From positions 10,314,053 through 10,378,052 of the forward strand of contig CM119267.1 in assembly GCA_051294375.1 (NCBI GenBank): a stretch of DNA of 64,000 nt, given 5' to 3'. Positions 24,825 through 40,759 of the stretch are shown here, piece after piece. Position numbers and translations under genes: made by a program. Numbering within the stretch: position 1 is the first letter of the stretch; each line of letters starts with the position of its first letter. This DNA is from Paraspadella gotoi. Taxonomy: Eukaryota; Chaetognatha. A model generated the notes under the pieces. It saw nothing but the letters and a program-made list of their open reading frames with translations. It had not been told where the DNA came from and searched no databases.

Positions 24825-24906
24825 TGGCAGCGGTGGGATTCGAACCCACGCCTCCGAAGAGACTGGTGCCTTAAACCAGCGCCTTAGACCGCTCGGCCAC
24901 GCTACC
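24825..24906 (-). tRNA. tRNA-Leu (anticodon AAG)
   Basis: The reverse complement folds as an 82-base class II tRNA: acceptor GGTAGCG pairing with CGCTGCC, then A (discriminator). The A box is TGGCCGAGCGG, the anticodon arm is CTGGT-TTAAGGC-ACCAG with AAG at loop positions 3-5, the long variable arm is TCTCTTCGGAGG-type, and the B box is GGTTCGAATCC. There is no intron. A TTTTC run 4-8 bases downstream on the minus strand serves as a Pol III terminator. It is very close to animal tRNA-Leu-AAG. Confidence 0.97.
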
Positions 24907-26624
24907 TCTGACTTAATACTTAGTATTATGAATGTGATTACGAATGATCGCTCCTACGTACTTTTTATTGTGAAGATTAGAAAATTGGCAGAAAAGAGAG
25001 AAGCCCCACGCCGAGCCGTTAATTGGCCCTAAAAACAAGGATTTATTTTAACTTTTTTCGAGAGAGGGATCGAAAGAAGGGGTTTGCTCTCGAAAACTCT
25101 GAACCAAAAATAAACAGGAGCACTTTTCCCTTTCTAAATGCATGAAAGAATATTTTGTGTAAGGAAGAAATCACCTCCAAAAAGAGGAGAGAATTTTGAC
25201 GCGTGTGCAACTGTACGTAATAAAAAAAGATGTTTATGATAGAAATGAATTAAAATACAGAAGTAAGAAATTGTTATCGATACACAGTATAGAGTAAAGA
25301 ATGAAATAACAAGAACTAATTAGAAACCTATTATTATTATATTTTAATCTTGTGTCGTATAGATGCTTTCTATTTCCAGAAGACATTTTCTGAAATTTCA
25401 GAAAAACAGCAAAATCATATAATATATAATTTAACAAATTTTGAGGTGGAGAATCCGATGAAAAGAGCAAAAATATTGTACAACATCAGCATCGTCTGAC
25501 TACCTGTACTTTTTTGAGGTTTTTCTGATGTTTTCCAGAACTTAAGAAATCCATAAAAATATATTAGAATCCCTTTCACCATCATATTATTAAAATATTA
25601 TTAAAATAAAACTAAAACTAAAATTTTGAAAAACAATACGTGTCATTTATTTATTTATTATTTATTCATGTTAACCTAATATAAAGTCCTGATGCCGCAA
25701 ACGAACTTAAACTTAAGTCAAAGAACAATCGCCAATTCTACTCAAAACGAAAGACCGAAAGTGAGAGATCGAAAGCGAAGGAGACGGAACCGAAAGCGAA
25801 CGGCCTCCAACGACCCGTTAAGGTTTAATCGCCTTCATCAAAGATGCATTTAACTGCGACTTTGGACTCTCTCGGGCCCCGAATCACCTTCGCGGCGGAA
25901 GTCAAAACCCCGAAGTGTCGTGTCGACGAGACTTGAAACGGGTTGAAAGCGGAGAAAAGCTAATTAAAAAGATCGGGCGCCCGGAGCGGGAAAAGCAGGG
26001 TCCCTCTACGGCCTTAATAGATCTTCTCTTTTTTTTTTTTTTTGACTTAGTTGGTCACAGATGTGAAAGGCTTGCTTCTTTGGATTGAAACCATTTTTCG
26101 GTTAAGTTATATTTAAAACAATATTATTTATTGTCATGGCGATCTGATTTAAATGTTTTCTTAACTTAAAAGTTACAGCTGAGAACCAAACTTGCTTTTC
26201 CTAAATTCAAGTTCATTTTCTTAAAGTTCTTAAAGTTCTTAAATTTAAATTTAAATTTAAATTTAAATTTAATTGGGGATGAAAACCTTATGTTCTTTGC
26301 TCGGTATTAAACCAAATTTTCTGTGACCCCTGGCCTCGGCCTCAGTGATGAATTAAATAGTATAGCCTTTGTAGTTCATTGGGTCGGTTGTGAGCAAAAT
26401 GTTCTGCACTTCTTCATCCTTGCCCAGTGACGAACAACTTCACCTATACTTTGGACGGTGATGAACTAACTGTTCTTCGTTCTATAATCTTTTGACTCAC
26501 CGGCGAAGGAAATCATCCGGAGGCTTTTTCTTTCTTTTATCGCGTTGACTCCATTTAAATAAGAATCTCGTCGTGGAATTCCTTCGAGGAAGGAAGCCGT
26601 TTTAAAGCGAATCGGGGGGGCGGT
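24907..26624. other. AT-rich spacer, no gene recognised
   Basis: Mostly low-GC sequence; a GC-richer purine patch at 25740-25990 and an ATTTAA-type tandem run at 26245-26270. A sequence junction lies at about 26620-26630, where the run of G ends and sequence homologous to 34745 and to the reverse of 43030 begins. Confidence 0.45.
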
Positions 26625-27171
26625 GAAAATTAATCTTCTCGTTTAATTGGACTTCGAATTATTAAACGTTTTAATCATTTTAGAACTATTTTTCCTACGT
26701 ATGTTAGCTTCATAACATGATGATGATCGAAGGAGCTAGCCAGAACTCAGAATTTATCGACAGTTATGAGTTCTAATAGTATTACAAATATTTGGTCAAA
26801 AGAAAAACGAGTTTCTTTTAATAAATTCATCTCACAGATTCAATAAGAACAGTTGTGAATTGTTTTTTTCAAAGCTTCATGGAACGTATTAGTTATACGC
26901 ATTACATAATCTCGAAATAGATAAAGCAAAACGAACATCACATGTAGACGCTAAAGATGTTAATATTAATCATAATCAGTCTACGGAATTTTTTTTGTGC
27001 TATTTCGTAAAGCCACAGTCGATTTTCGGGGAAATGGTTGAGGGAAAAACCTTTGGATAATTTTACTACATGGATACAGAAAAGAGTAGAGACGAAACTT
27101 CTCAAGAAAAAATGGGAATTTTTTTTCTGCGTTTAAGTGAATGCTCGTGAATTGTGAAAGAAAGGCCGGTT

Positions 27172-28830
27172 TTACGCCGGCCGTTGTCGTTTACGTCCCC
27201 GACGTAGTTGTTATTGTGGTTATCATTTCCGTTGTCGTCGGTTCGTCGGACTTCTCCGTTATGTGAAAATTGTCCAGGGCGGGGTTCGAACCGGAGAGCA
27301 TCTCGATCGCTTTCGCTCCGATCTTCGCTCTATGGGAGCGAACGTTAGAAAAGCCTCCGTGATTTCTCCGCAGAGCTCAGGTATTCGGAGGCTTTCGTCG
27401 GGACTGATGCTGCCGCCCAGCGTTCGATCTTCGTGTTGTAAGAGAGAGTGTTTAAACTGCTGCCATCGAGCGTGTTAGTGCCCAGAGCGATCAAGGAAAA
27501 AACATCCGAGTAAGTCGGCGGTTCCGCCAGAGCGCAGGGAGTTGGTTCTGGACATGAAAAAAAAAACAAAAGGTAAACCACAAGTCTTCTGTTCTGAGCA
27601 CTGGAATGAATTTGTTGTAAGAACTTATACGCTGTAAATGAATAAAAACGAGTGCAGATAATTATAATTGATTACAAAGTACCATTTTTGAAATTTTGAT
27701 ATGTTTCAAACAAGAATAAATGCGAAAACAATTAGTATCATTAAAGTGAGTCACTCGTTTTTACTTTTCGTACCATTATCTCAAGAAAATTACACATCGA
27801 CAAACTCTCCGAACTTTTATTCGGGTCGTAAATAAAACATTTAATTTATAAGATAAAATAGGCAAAAAAAAAATAAAAAAGACGAACCTGATGCTCTCGA
27901 GACTGGGAAGGGTAGGGTGGAGTTCGGACAAAGACCCGTTGGTGTAGATGGACGGCGCCACCGATTGAGATTCACCCGCGTTGTTGTTATCCTCCTGGGG
28001 GCGCTGGACCGCGAGGGCGCCCCTTGCGGTCGCGAACCCGGCGACTCGCCGCCGACTCCGCCGCGCCCACCGACCGCTTTCGAGTCGTCGCTGGGCGTCC
28101 GGCCCGTTCCAGACGGCGTCGCTGGCGCCGGAGGCGCGTTCTCGAGGCGCGCCGAGTCGAGTCGCTTGAAGACGCAGATGATGAGGAGGATGAGGTTGAT
28201 GACGACGACGCTGCGGGTAAATCACAGTGACTCGAGAACGTGAGTCATTTTCACATCGGAGCTCGAATGAAATGAAAATCCCTTTTATTAGTGGGAAAAA
28301 TTGTGAACTTTTTTTTCAGAGGTCGACCTTTTTCTCTGTGCGGTCGCACCTTTTTTCGGGAAAGTTTTTCAAAGAAAATAACGAATAAAGTTAATATCTT
28401 GGGATTTATTATGTGTAGTTAAACTAAAGTGACAACAATGTTTTGATTTCGATTAATCTAATAACTTAAAAGGATCAAATATTAAGCAATAACTTTCATA
28501 CTTTTCATTATCAAAAATTACAATTTTTTAATGATGAAAAAAAATAACATTGTTTATTAATTTCTCTTGTACGATAAGCGATAAAGCAGCAGTAAAAAAA
28601 AGGATTACTTTGACCGATCGCGTCGCCACCTCACCTCCGATGACGCGACGAGGATGACGATCATCGTGTTCGAATTCCGGTGACGTCGTTGTCGTCGTCG
28701 TCGTCGCCGCGCGTTTACGATCGGCCGACTGGGACGCGTCTTGGAGGGATTCCCGCCAGGCGTCGCAAGCGGAGTTTCGCGGACGCAGCGAAGCTCGGAT
28801 CGCAGTAAACTTCGTCAGAATTGCAGTTAA
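27172..28830 (-). pseudogene. PPxY/LDLa-like membrane protein gene, copy A (frameshifted)
   Basis: Exons in coding order: 28635-28830, 27888-28210, 27172-27547, equivalent to 40760-40963, 41406-41739 and 42091-42475 of the clean copy. Splice sites are retained but indels break the frame, for example after the PPTY segment in the last exon. Differences run through introns as well, so an unpolished duplicate is more likely than a decayed paralogue. Confidence 0.75.
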
Positions 28831-29075
28831 CTGGGAAAATTTTGAAAAAACAAATGATCATTCGAGAGTAATTAAAGAAGTGGGCTGAAATTGAAAAGAG
28901 TTTTGAATCTCGCCAAAAAAAAATTATTTCACGAAAAGTAAGCTATTGTTTACTCGAAAGAAAGTTTTTTTTTAATTTAAATTTATTTTTATCAAAAAAA
29001 AAAAAAAAAAAAGAAAAGTATTCGATTTGTGGAAGGAAACTTGTTGTTACTTCGTCTTACGTTCTTGCGGTGACT

Positions 29076-29415
<340 letters not shown>

Positions 29416-30543
29416 CTCCCATTCTCTCCCTCCTGTTTAATTCAATTTTTTTTCATTCTTCCAATCTTGTTTTTATTTTTGGGGTCTGCTTTCTCCGCAT
29501 GTGGGTCCCTTAATTTCCTCTGGTTCTGAACTCGGGGGAAAAAAAAGTGAAATTAGAATCTCCTCCACGAAAGAATCCAATGGGAACGAATAAAGAAAAG
29601 AAGACTAGCGGAGAATTCGACTCTTTTTTTCAAATCGCTCGTTTTCTATTAATACAGTTAGCGTTTTAATTCTTTACGCGAGATTTACGAAATAATGATT
29701 AAATAAATTGATTAACATAAAACAAATTGGAAACTTAGCGAATAGGGTTACACCTAACCGGATCAGTGCCGGAGACCGTCGTCGTTTATCAATTAACGAC
29801 AAAACCGATTCAATTAAAATGTTTAAAAATAAAGGTTTTAGTGCTAAGTCTATTTAAGGCAATAAACATCTTTAATAAAGAATAATAATAGTCCCCGAAC
29901 GACGTTTAAAGCTTCCCGTTTAACAACCGGGCGGCGCGCCGGTGACGAATGGTTTTCGAAGAACGGATTCCTTCGTTGTGGTTCACGATGAATTTAATTT
30001 TCCAGAATCGAATTCAGAAACGAAAGTTTATCTCGGATGTTTTCGATGTCTTTTATACAAACGATTCGGGAATATTCCTCGCCGGGTTTGTATTGTTACA
30101 AAAGTTTTTTTTTTCACTTTTTTTACGACTTGTTTTTTAAACATGCCATGTTCATTTATTTACTTTCGAATAGAACAGATATAGCGCGACACTAACGGTT
30201 TCTCCGAGTACTATGAGAATTTTTTGCATCTTCTTACGTTAAATCTTATAACTTTTGCTCCGACATGACGGCCCATCCCCCGCCCTCCACTCCGCAACAC
30301 CCCCCCCCCCCGTCCCAATTCTCGTCAAACACATTCGCCCTTTGTCGAGACTCGAGTCCAGTGGCGTTAATTCACGCCACGTTTTTTAGCTAATGTCAGG
30401 ACTTGACTCTCGCCCGGACTTTTAAGAGAATTTAAAAAACGAGTTTTTTAAAATAGAAATAAATCTCAGCTTTGAAAAAAAAAAAATTGTAAATATCTCG
30501 GGTTTTCAGAAGGAAAAAAACGAGAAAGCTAAACATTGATAAA

Positions 30544-30629
<86 letters not shown>

Positions 30630-30738
30630 AGAGAAGAGATTGGAGAAGGCAAAGGTGGAAGGAGAAATTGAAATCCTTAGAGAAAATCTCGGAAAAGATT
30701 TTGCTAAAAGATCGAGTGAAAGTGGAGTTAAAGAGGGG

Positions 30739-31537
30739 GGGGGAAAAGTGAGGAGACCGAAGAGTGGTAAGCGTGTGGATCGAGGGTTGCGAGCAAAGAT
30801 TAAAAATAGACCGAGATCATTCTTTCGAGTTCGACAAAATGGAATTTGTCTCGCGAAACATAAATAACTCATGTCTTTCTCAATCAACAGGATCTCCCTT
30901 TTAAAAGAAGGTCCAAGAGTTAACATGATTTCTTAGACTGAGGTGGAAAGCTGAGGGGGGGGCAAGGATTATCGGGATTGGGTAAAGTAACACAACTTGA
31001 AGAGCAGATGACAGAGAACCGAGAGAATAGAACCCTAGTAAGTCTTTGAGCAGACCTAGACGAATGAATTTGAGCGATCGCAAAAAAGATAATAAGATTA
31101 AGAGTAGCTTGTATGGGGAGAGTCAACTAGTCCAGTGTAAAGTCATTGAGATGAGATGAGATAAAGAGGATGAGTTGAGAAGAGATGAGAAAAGATGAAT
31201 GAATCGGATCGAGATGAGATGAGATAAAAAGGATGAGTTGAGAGAGATGTGAAAAGATGAAATAAATCGGATCGAGATGAGATAGATGAAAGAGATGAGT
31301 GAGAAGAGATGATCTAGAAATCGAGGAGGAAATGAGTTTTTTGAAGAATAAAGGAAATGACGAGGACGACGACGAAGACGAAGACGAAGACGACGACGAC
31401 GACACGACGACGAAGACGAAGACGAGGATGCCGAAAGAAACATTTGAGGACGTTCAACCCCCACTGAACAAAGAATGGGGTCCTGAGAATTATTATGAAA
31501 AAATATCGAATAAGTCGATTTTCGGGAGTCACCAAGT

Positions 31538-31624
<87 letters not shown>

Positions 31625-31862
31625 ATAAAGAAAGTATGAAACAAATCGCCTTTGTTCCGTAATTTTTCTGATCCCAAAAAACCAAGTATTGATTTAAACT
31701 GATTCGCCCGGGGGTCCAGGGCAGTCCTTTTGGGCCCCCTAGGTAAGTCTCGACAGCCTCGATACGTGTCGGGGTCGGAAATAGGGAAGTGGGAACAAAA
31801 ACTGAGCAAAGGAAAAGGATTCCTAAGTCCACTCTCTCTCTCTCTCTCTCTCTCTCATCTCG

Positions 31863-31910
<48 letters not shown>

Positions 31911-32550
31911 TTCATTTTTTGCTCTCTATCTCTCGCTTAGTTAATCAGCTTCATCTCTGTCGTAAACATTGAAAGAAGAAAACTACTTTGTTCAGTCTTT
32001 CTCTCTCGCTAATCCACAACATCCCCTCACCACACGGATTTTGGGTGCGTCCTATCAACCCTCTCTTTCTCGCATTCTTCTCTCTCTATCTCTCTTTCCT
32101 ATCTCTCCTCTCTTTCTCTCTTTCTCTTTTCTTTCATGTCTCTCATTCTCTCTCCTTTCTCTGGCCATATCATTCAAACAATCTTTCTCAAACCTCCTCT
32201 ATAAATCCAACCCTCTCTCTCTCTCCTCTCTCTCTCTCTTCTTCTCTCTCTCTCTCTCTCTCTCTCCTCCCAACCCTCTCCAACTTTCTCACCCTTCTTC
32301 CCCGACACNNNNNNNNNNNNNNNNNNNNNNNNNGAGAAAGAGAGAAAGAGAGAGAGAGATAGAAAGAGAGATAGAGAGAGAGAATGCGAGAAAGAGAGGG
32401 TTGATAGGACGCACCCAAAATCCGTGTGGTGAGGGGATGTTGTGGATTAGCGGAGAGAGAAAAGACTGAACAAAGTAGTTTTCTTCTTTCAATGTTTACG
32501 ACAGAGATGAAGCTGATTAACTAAGCGAGAGATAGAGAGCAAAAAATGAA

Positions 32551-32598
<48 letters not shown>

Positions 32599-32836
32599 CG
32601 AGATGAGAGAGAGAGAGAGAGAGAGAGAGTGGACTTAGGAATCCTTTTCCTTTGCTCAGTTTTTGTTCCCACTTCCCTATTTCCGACCCCGACACGTATC
32701 GAGGCTGTCGAGACTTACCTAGGGGGCCCAAAAGGACTGCCCTGGACCCCCGGGCGAATCAGTTTAAATCAATACTTGGTTTTTTGGGATCAGAAAAATT
32801 ACGGAACAAAGGCGATTTGTTTCATACTTTCTTTAT

Positions 32837-32923
<87 letters not shown>

Positions 32924-33722
32924 ACTTGGTGACTCCCGAAAATCGACTTATTCGATATTTTTTCAATAATTAATTCTCAGGATCCCATTCTTTGTTCAGT
33001 GGGTTGAACGTCCCTCAAATGTTTCCTTTCGCATTCCTCGTCTTCGTCTTCGTCGTCGTCGTCGTCGTCGTCTTCGTCTTCGTCTTCGTCGTCGTCCTCG
33101 TCATTTCCTTTATTCTTCAAAAACTCATTTCCTCCTCGATTTCTAGATCATCTCTTCTCAACTCATCCTCTTTCATCTAATCTCATCTCGATCCGATTTA
33201 TTTCATCTTTTCACATCTCTTCTCAACTCATCCTCTTTTATCTCATCTCATCTCGATCCGATTCATTTCATCTTTTCTCATCTCTTCTCAACTCATCCTC
33301 TTTCATCTCATCTCATCTCAATGACTTTACACTGACTAGTGACTCTCCCCATACAACGCTACTCTTAATCTTATTATCTTTTTTGCGATCGCTCAAATTC
33401 ATTCGTCTAGGTCTACTCAAAGACTTACTAGGGTTCTATTCTCTCGGTTCTCTGTCATTCTGCTCTTCAAGTTGTGTTACTCTTTACCCAATCCGATAAT
33501 CCTTGCCCCCCCCTCCAGCTTTCCACCTCAGTCTAAGAAATCATGTTAACTCTTGAGCCTTCTTTTAAAAAGGGAGATCCTGTTGATTGAGAAAGACATG
33601 AGTTAATTTAATGTTTCGCGAGACAAATTCCATTTTGTCGAAACTCGAAAGCAAATGATCTCGGTCTATTTTTAATCTTTGCTCGCAAACCCTCGATCCA
33701 CGCTTACCACTCTTCGGTCTCC
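30739..33722. repeat. large palindrome centred near 32230
   Basis: Left arm 30739-32127 and right arm 32334-33722 are reverse complements (for example 31730-31972 equals the reverse of 32489-32731). The 206 bases between include 25 Ns (32309-32333). The arms contain GA/CT tracts at 31543-31621, 31831-31910, 32550-32630 and 32839-32930. The left arm continues copy A; the right arm ends abruptly at 33722 and switches to RAPGEF 3' sequence. The right arm has more indels. Confidence 0.9.
31299..31541 (+). CDS. doubtful acidic small open frame
   Basis: An 80-codon frame with an Asp/Glu run (GAC/GAA trinucleotide repeats at 31360-31430), then MPKETFEDVQPPLNKEWGP and a stop just before a (GA)n tract. 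The C-terminal half is not repetitive, but its mirror copy (about 32920-33160) does not keep the frame. No family recognised; it may be a chance frame over a trinucleotide repeat. Confidence 0.15.
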
Positions 33723-33734
33723 TCACGTCGCTGC

Positions 33735-34226
33735 CCAGCCTCCATCAGTTCATTTTCCCGCGCCACTCCCCGCCTCCCGTCCAACGACGACACAATTCCT
33801 CATCGTCCACTCTCTTTCCACCCACCTCCCACCCTTTACCCTCCATTCCACCCCGCCCCCTCCGCCAGTCACTCACCTTCCTGCTCCTCCTTACCCTCGG
33901 CTTTCACAATCACCATCGGGCCCTCAGCAGCCAAACAGATTCAACTGCCCCAACAGCACAGAACATCCACAGCATCATGCTCCGCCTCCACCGCCTCCGT
34001 CGACGCCGCACCCGGCAGGCGCGTCGGGCCCGCCGACTTATACGGTGGCGGCGCCAAATGTGCGGCACAATCAGCCACCGCCCAGTCAACTGCGTAATTG
34101 AATCTTCGAGACGATCGTTCCAACGTCTCGCCCACCAAATCGTATGTAGCTTCTCTCGACGTCAAACGCCCGACGCTTCTACGAGGGTGACGAGACGAAA
34201 GAACAGCCAAGTCCCTCCGCCTTTGA
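33735..34226 (+). pseudogene. RAPGEF 3' terminal fragment (copy B)
   Basis: Homologous, as reverse complement, to 43560-44060: the Pro/His/Gln-rich tail, the PPDY-region equivalent and the terminal stop (TGA 34224-34226). Indels shift the frame repeatedly. It begins at the palindrome junction (33722-33735), so it is a truncated duplicate. Confidence 0.85.
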
Positions 34227-37200
34227 AGACGATGGCGACCAGAGCAATAACAACGACGAACGATTACAGCAATCGGCGCCGATGATAACAACTAAGCGTA
34301 GACACTTGGTTGTCCAGGAGAGATTTTTATTTTTAATATTTCTGCACCATCGGAGAATTTGCTCGTATTTTTACACAAGCTCCTTATCTCTCCCTTGTCC
34401 ACTCCGCCACTCCCCCAGTCCACAGTCGGTCCAATCCTCCCGTTATCTCCGTCGGTGAGAATCGTAGCGTGTTCTTTTCTTTCCTCCCTCACCCTCCCTC
34501 CCTTTCCGCCCCGCCCCTCTTTACTGCCTCTCTTCTTCAACTTTTTTTTTCCAGGACCCTGTTTTTCTCCTTTCGAGTTTACAACGATATAGATCTTTGC
34601 CTCTTTTGGCAAAATAGAAAAAAAACAAAACAAAACAAAAAAACTCAGAAGGCCCATCTATGGGCCACGGTTTTGTTTCCTTTATACTTTCCGTTCATTA
34701 TATGTTTTCGCTTGTTTAAGAATGGTAAATACTTTGCTTGATTGTCTACGGTGTGGAAAATTAATCTTTCTCGTTTAATTGGCTTTCGAATTATTAAACG
34801 TTTTAATCATTTAGAACTATTTTTCCTACGTATGTTAGCTTCATAACATGATTGGATGCATCGAAGGAGCTAGCCAGAACTCAGAATGTAAATCGACAGT
34901 TATGAGTTCTAATAGTATTACAAATATTTGTGTCAAAAGAAGAAACGAGTTTCTTGTTAATAAATTCATCTCACAGATTCAATTAAGTAAAGTTGCTGAA
35001 TTGTTTTTTTCAAAGCGTTCATGGAACGTATTAGTTGATACGCGATTACATAATCTCGAAATTAGATAAAGCAAAACGAACAATCACATGTAGACGCTAA
35101 AAGATGTTAATGATTAATCATAATCAGTCTACGGAATTTTTTTTGTGCTATTTCGTAAAGCCACAGTCAGATTTTCGGTGGGAAATGGTTGAGGGCGGGA
35201 AAAACCTTTGGATAATTTTTACTACATGCGATACAGAAAAGAGTAGAGACGAAACTTGCTCAAGAAAAAATGGAATTTTTTTTCTGCGTTTAAGGCTGAA
35301 TGCTTCGTGAATTGTGAAAGAAAGCCGGTTTTACGCCGGGCCGTTGTCGTTTACGTCCCCGACCGTAGTGTTATTGTGGTTATCATTTCCGTTGTTCGTC
35401 GGTTCGTCGGACTTCTCCGTTATGTGAAAATTGTCCAGGGCGGGGTTTCGAACCGGAGAGCATCTCAGATCGCTTTCGCTCCGATCTTCGCTCTATGGGA
35501 GCGAACGCTTAGAAAAGCCGCCGTGAGTTTCTCCGCAGAGCCTCCAGGTATTCGGGAGCTTTTCGTCGGGACTGATGCTGCCCCCAGCGTTCGATCTTCG
35601 CTGTTGTAAGAGAGAGTGTTTAAACTTGCTGCCATCGAGCCCGGTGTTAGTGCCCCAGAGCGATCAAGGAAAAAACATCCAGTAAGTCGGCGGGTTCCGC
35701 GCAGAGCGCAGGGAGTTGGTTCTGACTATGAAAAAAAAAACAACAAAGGTAAACCACAAGGTCTTCTGTTCTGAGCACTGGAATGAATTTTTGTAAGAAC
35801 TTAGTACGCTGTAAATGAATAAAAACGAGTGCAATAATTATAATTGATTACAAAGATACCAATTTTTTGAAATTTTGATATGTTTCAAATCAAGAATAAA
35901 TGGCGAAAACAATTAGTATCATTAAAGTGAGTCACTCGTTTTTACTTTTCTACCATTATGCTCAAGAAAATTACACATCGATCAAAACTCTCCGAACTTT
36001 TATTCGGGTGTAAAATAAAACATTTAAATTTATAAGAAAAAATAGGCAAAAAAAAAAATAAAAAAGACGAACCTGATGCTTCTCGCAGAACTGGGTAAGG
36101 GATAGGGTGGAGTTCGGACAAAGACCCGTTGGTGTAGAGGACGGCGCCACACGATTGAGATCACCCGCGTTGTTGTTATCCTCCTGGGGGCGCTGGACGC
36201 GAGGGCGCCCCTTGCGGTCGCGAACCGGCGACTCGCCGCCGACTCCGCCGCGCGCCACCGCCGCTTTCGAGGTCGTCGCTGGGCGTCGGCCCGTTCCAGA
36301 CGGCCGTCGCGTGGCGCCGGAGGCGCGGCGTTCTCGAGGCGCGCCCGAGTCGAGTCGCTTGAAGACGCAGATGATGAGGAGGATGAGCGTTGATGACGAC
36401 GACGCCTGCGGGTAAATCACAGTGACTCGAGAACGTGAGTCATTTTCACATCGGAGCTCGAATGAAAATGAAAATCCCTTTTATTAGTGGGAAAAAATGT
36501 GAATTTTTTTTCAGAGTGTCGACCTTTTTCTCTGTGCGGTCGCACCTTTTTTCGGGAAAGTTTTTCAAAGAAATAACGAATAAAGGTTAATATCTTGGGA
36601 TGTTTATTATGTGCTAGCTTTAAACTTAAAGTGACAACAATGTTTTGATTTCGAGTTAATCTAACTAACTTAAAAGGATCAAATATTAAGCCAATTAACT
36701 TTTCATACTTTTCATTAGTCAAAAATTACAATTTATTTAATGATTGAAAAAAAAATAACATTGTTTATAATTTCTCTTTGTACGATAAGCGAATAAAGCA
36801 GCAGCTAAAAAAAACGGATTACTTTGACCGATCGCGTCGCCACCTCACCTCCGATGACGCGACGAGGATGACGATCATCGTGTTCGAATTCCCGGTGACG
36901 TCGTTGTCGTCGTCGTCGTCGCCGCGGCGTTTACGATCGGCCGACTGTGGACGCGTCTTGGAGGGATTCCCGCCAGGCGTCGCAAGCGGAGTTTCGCGGA
37001 CGCAGCGAAGCTCGGATTCGCAGTAAACTTCGTCAGAATTTCAGTTAACTGGGAAAATTGTTGAAAAAAAACAAATGATCATTCGAGAGTTAATTAAAGA
37101 AGTGGCTGAAAATGAAAAGAAGTTTTGAATCTGCGCCAAAAAAAAATTATTTCACGAAAAGTAAGCTATTGTTTATCGAAAGAAAGTTTTTTTTTAATTT

Positions 37201-37339
37201 AAATTTATTTTTATCAAGAAAAAAAAAAAAATAAAAGAAAAGTTATTCGATTTGTGGAAGGAAAACTTGTTGTTACTTCGTCTTACGTTCTTGCGGTCGG
37301 GAACCTGTTTTTGTCTCTCTCTCTCTCTTTCTCTCTCTC

Positions 37340-37387
<48 letters not shown>

Positions 37388-37392
37388 TCCCG

Positions 37393-37423
<31 letters not shown>

Positions 37424-37565
37424 TTATTTCTTTCTTTCATTCCCTTTCCTTCTTTTTCTCTCTATCTTTCCTCTCTCTTTGTACCCTCTCTGTGTATGCC
37501 CCCACTGTTAATCGTTTTGTTTACAAATTTTTCCGAGTTTCACAAATCATTTTTTGTATTTTTCC

Positions 37566-37653
<88 letters not shown>

Positions 37654-38800
37654 AGTCTCCCATTCTCTCCCTCCTGTTTAATTCAATTTTTTTTCATTCT
37701 TCCAATCTTTTTTATTTTTTGGGGTCTGCTTTCTCCGCATGTGGGTCCCTTAATTCCTCTGGTTTCGAACTCGGGGGCAAAAAAAAGTGAAAGTTATGAA
37801 TTCCTCCACGAAAGAATCCAATGCGAAGAATATAAGAAAAAGAAGACTAGCAGGAGAATTCGACTCTTTTTTTCAAATGCTCCGTTTTCGTATTTAATAC
37901 AGTTAGCGTTTTAATTCTTTTACGCGACGATTTACGAAATAATGATTAAATAAATTGATTAACATAAAACAAATTGGAAACGTAGCGAATAGGCGTTAAC
38001 CTAACCGGATCAGTGCCGGAGACCGTCGTCGTTTGATCAATTAACGACAAACCCGATTCAATTAAAATGTTTAAAAATAAAGAGTTTTAGTGCTGTCTAT
38101 TTAAGGCAATAAACATCTTCAATAAAAGAATAATAATATGTCCCCGAAGGACGTTTAAAGCTTCCTCGTTAACAACCGGCGGCGCGCCGGGTGACGAAGG
38201 TTTTCGAGAGAACGGATTCCTTCGTTGTGGTTCACAGAAATTTTCCAGAATCGATTCAGAAAACGAAAGTTTATCTTCGGATGTTTTCGATTGTCTTTTA
38301 TACAAACGATTCGGGATATTCCTCGCCGGGTTTGTATTTTGTTACAAAAGTTTTTTTTTTCACTTTTTTACGACTTGTTTTTAAACATGCTATGTTGCAT
38401 TTATTGTACTTTCGAATTAAGAACAGATATAGCGCGACACTAACGGTTTCTCCGTACTAATGAGAATTTGATGCATCTTCTTACGTTAAATCTTATAACT
38501 TTTGTACCGACATGACGTGCCCATCCCCCGCGCCCTCCACTCCCGCAACACCCCCCCCCCCGTCCCCAATTCTCGTCAAACACATTCGCCCTTGTCCGAG
38601 ACTCGAGTCCAGTGGCGTTAATTCACGCCACGTTTATTTAGCAATGTCAGGACTTGACTCTCGCCCGGACTTTTAAGAGAATTTAAAAAAACGAGTTTTT
38701 AAAATAGAAATAAATCTCAGCTTTGAAAAAAAAAAATTGTAAATATCTCGGGTTTTCAGAAAGGGAAAAAACGAGAAAGCTAAACAATTGGATAAAGTAC

Positions 38801-38884
<84 letters not shown>

Positions 38885-39002
38885 AGAGAGAGAGATTGGA
38901 GAAGGCAAAGGTGGAAGGAGGAAATTGAAATCCTTAGAGAAAATCTCGGCAAAAGATTTGCTAAAAGATCGAGTGAAAGTGGAGTTAAAAGGGCGGGGGC
39001 GA
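34227..39002 (-). repeat. locus copy B (inverted relative to C)
   Basis: Mirror image of 39028-43560 about a centre near 38903; contains the 3' spacer, the PPxY gene and its 5' flank with (CT)n tracts at 37313-37410 and 37565-37650 and (GA)n at 38803-38895. Many single-base indels. Confidence 0.9.
35331..37048 (-). pseudogene. PPxY/LDLa-like membrane protein gene, copy B (frameshifted)
   Basis: Same three exons as copies A and C, with stop TAA at 35331-35333 and the LDLa-like exon start at 37048. Numerous indels interrupt all exons. Interpreted as an unpolished duplicate contig. Confidence 0.75.
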
Positions 39003-39288
39003 NNNNNNNNNNNNNNNNNNNNNNNNNCCCGAGATATTTCACAATTTTTTTTTTTCAAAGCTGAGATTTATTTCTATTTTAAAAACTCGTTTTTTAAATT
39101 CTCTTTAAAAGTCCNNNNNNNNNNNNNNNNNNNNNNNNNNNNNNNNNNNNNNNNNNNNNNNNNNNNNNNNNNNNNNNNNNNNNNNNNNNNNNNNNNNNNN
39201 NNNNNNNNNNNNNNNNNNNNNNNNNNNNNNNNNNNNNNNNNNNNNNNNNNNNNNNNNNNNNNNNNNNNNNNNNNNNNNNNNNNNNNNN
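39003..39288. other. N gaps at the B/C inversion junction
   Basis: Gaps at 39003-39027 (25 N) and 39115-39288 (174 N) with 87 real bases between them that mirror 38680-38760. The inverted junction between copies B and C therefore is not spanned by sequence. Confidence 0.95.

Positions 39289-40759
<1,471 letters not shown>

Noticed and set aside
24825-24906. SINE head rather than tRNA gene
   Set aside because: All arms pair, including the long variable arm and the discriminator base, and a terminator follows; no SINE body is attached.
27263-28243. Separate plus-strand genes in copy A
   Set aside because: The region is the reverse of the PPxY gene; those frames are antisense and not preserved in the other copies.
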